Source of the DNA: Paenibacillus graminis
GTDB taxonomy: Bacteria; Bacillota; Bacilli; Paenibacillales; Paenibacillaceae
Length of the DNA stretch: 64,000 nt
Reading direction: 5' to 3'
NCBI RefSeq assembly: GCF_000758705.1
Contig: NZ_CP009287.1
Coordinates: 186,001-250,000, forward strand
This document shows, piece by piece, positions 61,601-64,000 of the stretch. Position 1 is the stretch's first letter. Each line of letters starts with the position of its first letter. A model generated the notes under the pieces. That model was not told where the DNA came from and searched no databases. It worked only from the letters and a program-made list of their open reading frames with translations. Made by a program: the position numbers and the translations under genes.

Positions 61601-62871
61601 TTCAGCGGACAACCCGCAGTGATGGAACGCTTACGGATCTGGTCCGCTTTACCAGGGATAAGGCAGAGGAAGCGGTAAAGAAAGCGAAAGAGACGGGACA
61701 AAACATCGCCCGAGTGGTCATCCCGGATGCCGCAGACAAAGTCAGCGAAGTAAATGTCCAAATTCCCGCAGAGACAGCCAAATTGCTTAAAGAGAGCGGT
61801 ATCGTGCTTGAAATATATACAGAGAATGCCATTGTCCGCATTCCGAACGCCTCTCTGGACGGAATCGGGAAGGACTTCTATTTCCGGCTTGTGCCGGTAA
61901 GAAGTGCAGCGGAGCGGAACGAAATCGAAAAGAGAGCCACGCTCGAAGCCGTTGTCCGCGAAGTGGCGAAAGACAATAGAATTGAAGTGGTCGCCAGACC
62001 GATGACCATCGAAACGAACTTGTCCAGCCGGGCGGTGACCCTGATCCTGCCGCTGAGAGATGTGAAGCTGCCGGCGAATGAAGCGCAGCGCAATGCGTTC
62101 CTGGCGCAGCTGGGCATTTTCATCGAGCATACCGATGGCCAGAAAGAAGTCGTAAAAGGAAAAGCGGTCACCTACAAAGAGGGATTGCTGGGGTTGGAAT
62201 TCTCCTTAACGAAGTTCAGCACCTTTACAATCATCAATTTCAATAATCAGGCTGCCGCTTCACATGGGTCTTACATTATCGGATTTCCGGACGGCGAATT
62301 CAAGCCGGACGAACAAGTAACGCGTGCACAAATGGCGCTAATGATCGCCAGAAATCTGGGGTACGATGCCAATGCGGCTGTAAGCAGTCTTCCTTTCGGG
62401 GATGTGGCTGTACGGCATTATGCCGCTGGAGCCATTGCTTTTGTTAACGCGAAGGGTGTGATGAAGGGCGATCCGGACGGACAGTTCCGGGCGGCAACGC
62501 CGATTACGAGAGCGGAGATGGCAGCCGTCGCCGCCAATTACATGAAACTTGCAGTATCGGCAGACAGCAAGTCCAGCTTCAACGATACGACCGGACACTG
62601 GGCACAATCGGTGATCGAAGCGAACCTGACGGCCGGCCTACTCAAGGGATATCCTGACGGCAGCTTCAAACCGAATGCCTATCTAACCCGGGCTGAAGCT
62701 GTGGTAATGGTCAATCAGATGTTTGACCGCGGACCATTGTATGGAGCGGATGCCATCAAGTTCCCGGATGTTTCCGGCAGCCATTGGGCATACCGGGATA
62801 TCCAGGAAGCTGTGAATGACCATCAGTACCGGATTGACAGTGAACAGAAGGAACAACTGGTCTCAGAATAA
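58621..62871 (+). CDS. Large SLH-domain surface protein with lectin-like domain
   Basis: 1416 residues. Signal peptide to about 38 (MAHAA); an N-terminal beta region; a C-type lectin-like domain at about 150-340 (ENAFIAEKAQGIGWIGGKD, WDAGEPNDYTYEHVMHIF, GKWNDY); a helical FIVAR-like segment; several SwmB-like strand repeats (VLTFNQNIGSVLNEADF); a cadherin-like beta-sandwich near 900; then three SLH motifs (GFPDGEFKPDEQVTRAQMAL, GDPDGQFRAATPITRAEM, GYPDGSFKPNAYLTRAEA). GAGGAGTAC precedes the start. Wall-attached, possibly sugar-binding; no enzyme domain seen. Same SLH mode as the lyase at 33488. Confidence 0.88.
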   Translation: MTTSKKRNKKWSRSLATSLSFALVAVNFATPGPMAHAAIGNDGSEQIFTSDKYRGFTKDGGAVNLTFPELFITGDTSEMMTGATVVINGYKTGDLITFVASGTGIAVNSSKGNGVYILTGNASIEAYQTLLENAKFTMTSPGERSITFGLGPVLAFNKNGHFYEYVTDTGIKWPEARANAELRTYYGRQGYLATITDPEENAFIAEKAQGIGWIGGKDVDRAEDANGKATIRVSTLQNSGIGYGDWRWVTGPEGKLQYGSQFGLPFYKGYIAQGGINDAATVTNATYGLGSNKTMHNNWDAGEPNDYTYEHVMHIFANGKWNDYAADNKVDAYLVEYGGMEGDAATSINTTITLVDNTLLKQDADTAQGYLDTAPPVYTKESLAVLKATTDAAKAVLEGEHASPEEIAAARKSLADAVDGLVKQPPIANSASYTEGTNNQVSVVFDKPVKFNKNDADSTDDFRVTLDGKLVDVAHAVVSDTDPRVIILTLASPLSNDPVVRIEYDSRQSAIEAQDPEEAPVTDFTLIANGPFGDSLQIQEPASGTEVDGADFPVPVSGQAALGSTVTASVYNVDAHPDAYLFDLEVGITVTDDVYKWDTKLPGPLAPGSYHVAVTSTKMFGDEIRTETKLVPFTVPQLQLTHVAVDDENPAQTVLTFNQNIGSVLNEADFAGLKIDGRKVVAVKSIQGNKAEVVLEEALGPDDALTVEYEPAAGSVTAEGNILNELRPVHAGNQAGITKENDIIPLQLIAAYPEEGKLKLVFNKPINDLTVLSGFTYGGVPLKEPFEIHGNELIVSIPADHKGGLLSYDPKLGNVTENGNVNNPLTGLQPGIDLGDDSTYIADEGKLPANGLGLAVGDKAVPLTPGFQPDVPSGYKASVPNETDSIALNLAPTGNDNTLVKVSLNGVEVPGGDWSKLPLQEGLNIIQVDIVDAKHPGVKLGQYQIQVTRARGVSQEPSSGGGNVPAPDKSNTEVIQVDVAIGGANAVGITKVPVQRTTRSDGTLTDLVRFTRDKAEEAVKKAKETGQNIARVVIPDAADKVSEVNVQIPAETAKLLKESGIVLEIYTENAIVRIPNASLDGIGKDFYFRLVPVRSAAERNEIEKRATLEAVVREVAKDNRIEVVARPMTIETNLSSRAVTLILPLRDVKLPANEAQRNAFLAQLGIFIEHTDGQKEVVKGKAVTYKEGLLGLEFSLTKFSTFTIINFNNQAAASHGSYIIGFPDGEFKPDEQVTRAQMALMIARNLGYDANAAVSSLPFGDVAVRHYAAGAIAFVNAKGVMKGDPDGQFRAATPITRAEMAAVAANYMKLAVSADSKSSFNDTTGHWAQSVIEANLTAGLLKGYPDGSFKPNAYLTRAEAVVMVNQMFDRGPLYGADAIKFPDVSGSHWAYRDIQEAVNDHQYRIDSEQKEQLVSE

Positions 62872-62876
62872 ACCAT

Positions 62877-62912
62877 GGGGGTTGCAGGAGAGGTTATTCT
62901 CCTTCAACCCCC
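62877..62912 (+). terminator. SLH lectin gene terminator
   Basis: GGGGGTTG/CAACCCCC outer stem with GGAGA/TCTCC inside. Confidence 0.75.
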
Positions 62913-62982
62913 AAATCATTACAAATTTAAAGTATAATGAAAATACGGTTGTACCGATTTACCCGTTGTGAAGGAGATTCCA

Positions 62983-64000
62983 ATGAAAGCAATCCTGATT
63001 GACGATGAAGAATTGGCGTTGAAATATTTGGAGCACCAGCTGCTTATGCTCGGCGATTTTGAAATTGCCGGAAAATATACCGACCCGCTGCAGGGGAAAC
63101 AAACAGTGGAAGAGACGGATATCGATATCGTATTTCTGGATATCCATATTCCCGAGCTGAACGGGATCGAGCTGGCTGAAATGCTGTTGGAACGCAAGCC
63201 TTGTCTGCAGGTTGTATTTGTAACGGCATATGATGAATATGCGATTAAAGCGTTTGAGCTCAATGCGCTCGATTATGTGCTAAAACCGGTTCACCTGGAC
63301 CGCCTCAGACTTACGGTTCAGAGATTGAATTCCTACCGGAAGGCCGGCATGGCGGCTTCTTCAACGGCACAGTTCAAAAACTGGAAAATCCTAATGTTCG
63401 ACGACTTCAGGATATACGAAGGAACGCAGGAGCATGCACCGCTTCAGTGGAGAACGGCGAAAGCGCAGGAAATCTTTTATTATCTTCTTCATCATCGCGG
63501 CAAAGTGGTCAGCAAAGCGACTTTAATCGAATTGCTTTGGGCCGATTTTGATTTGAACAGAGCCTATCCGCAGTTATATACCGCTGTTTATCATATCCGA
63601 AGAATGCTTGAGCCCTTTAGCAGAGACCGGATCCTTCTTCAAAACACAGCCGACGGCTATCTGCTGAAGCTGGAAGGGATCTATCTGGACGTCGACGAGT
63701 TTGACCGCTTTGTTAAGGCCGGCTTGGAGCTCTCAAAGGACACGGTGTCTGAATATGAACGCATTCTGAAATTGTTCAAAAGCGAATATCTGGAAGGGTA
63801 TGATTATGTATGGGCAGAGCTTGAAAGGCAGAGATTCCAGCTGCAGTGGATCCGGCTGAAACAGAACCTGGTTCATTGGTATGTGGAGAGCGAAGAGCTG
63901 GAACAAGCGTTCAAGCACATTGAGCATGTTTGCACCCGCTATCCTTTAGAGGAACAGGCGCAGTTATTATATTTACAAATATGCGACCGGATGGGATTTC
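62983..64000 (+). CDS. Response regulator with SARP-like activation domain (partial)
   Basis: At least 339 residues; continues beyond the window. AAGGAGATT precedes ATG 62983. Receiver domain (AILIDDEELALKYLEHQL, phospho-Asp in FLDIHIPELNG, VTAYDEYAIKAF, LKPVHLDRL); OmpR-like winged helix (EIFYYLLHHRGKVVSKATLI, HIRRMLEP); then a BTAD helical-repeat segment (DEFDRFVKAGLELSKD, WAELERQRFQLQW). This receiver-SARP order occurs in Bacilli; the cognate kinase is not in the window. Confidence 0.9.
   Translation, partial: MKAILIDDEELALKYLEHQLLMLGDFEIAGKYTDPLQGKQTVEETDIDIVFLDIHIPELNGIELAEMLLERKPCLQVVFVTAYDEYAIKAFELNALDYVLKPVHLDRLRLTVQRLNSYRKAGMAASSTAQFKNWKILMFDDFRIYEGTQEHAPLQWRTAKAQEIFYYLLHHRGKVVSKATLIELLWADFDLNRAYPQLYTAVYHIRRMLEPFSRDRILLQNTADGYLLKLEGIYLDVDEFDRFVKAGLELSKDTVSEYERILKLFKSEYLEGYDYVWAELERQRFQLQWIRLKQNLVHWYVESEELEQAFKHIEHVCTRYPLEEQAQLLYLQICDRMGF

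Noticed and set aside
1..64000. CRISPR arrays, tRNA or rRNA genes, prophage, complete insertion sequences
   Set aside because: Looked for; no regularly spaced repeats, cloverleaf genes other than tmRNA, phage structural genes or intact transposases were found.

Overview
The window reads as a chromosome segment of a Paenibacillus-like Firmicute. The grounds are strong AGGAGG-type ribosome binding sites, a tmRNA tag ending in YAFAA, SLH-anchored giant surface enzymes, several membrane-bound AraC regulators beside sugar ABC transporters, and an rnr-smpB-ssrA order typical of Bacilli. No rRNA, tRNA, CRISPR array, integrase or intact transposase was seen.

Layout. 1-4.9 kb is a conserved RNA-quality-control block: RNase R, SmpB and tmRNA. 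From the 3' end of ssrA (4867) to about 42.7 kb lies a patchwork. It holds partial copies of the tmRNA gene (5465, 22070, 42633), three copies of a 60-70 bp unit (7054, 11182, 26181; the last two end in the ssrA 3' sequence), and broken genes. The patchwork contains, in order: a small retropepsin-type protease cassette; a primase-helicase of TOTE type with a DUF6155-like gene and a frameshifted zeta toxin module; adhE with pflB-pflA (anaerobic pyruvate fermentation); an erythromycin-esterase-like lipoprotein; a sensor protein with a one-piece histidine kinase-response regulator; decayed copies of the retropepsin cassette around a VOC gene; padC plus a reductase under a divergent LysR gene; a YgbA_NO-type cysteine protein; a polysaccharide locus (AraC regulator, ABC permeases, binding lipoprotein, GH130 phosphorylase, SLH-anchored PL8-type lyase); and an ABC exporter with a tandem-HTH MerR regulator. 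A broken Rpn/PD-(D/E)XK gene sits near each end.

From 42.7 to 64 kb: an AT-rich TetR plus SDR-hydrolase fusion pair with a palindromic operator, a beta-propeller protein, an ECF sigma/anti-sigma pair, a second sugar locus (binding lipoprotein, two permeases, AraC regulator, GH88/GH105 unsaturated-uronyl hydrolase), a SleB-like hydrolase, a lipoprotein, a 1416-residue SLH protein with a lectin-like domain, and the start of a SARP-like response regulator that runs off the window.

How the parts fit. The secreted lyase would cut an acidic polysaccharide into unsaturated oligosaccharides; two importers without their own ATPase genes (these CUT1 systems usually share an MsmX-type ATPase) would take them up; GH88/105 and GH130 would finish them inside. 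PL8 + GH88 + GH130 suits a mannose- and glucuronate-containing polymer such as xanthan, though this is inference. The most unusual feature is the repeated scarring of the ssrA 3' end, which suggests that accessory modules piled up there in several steps.
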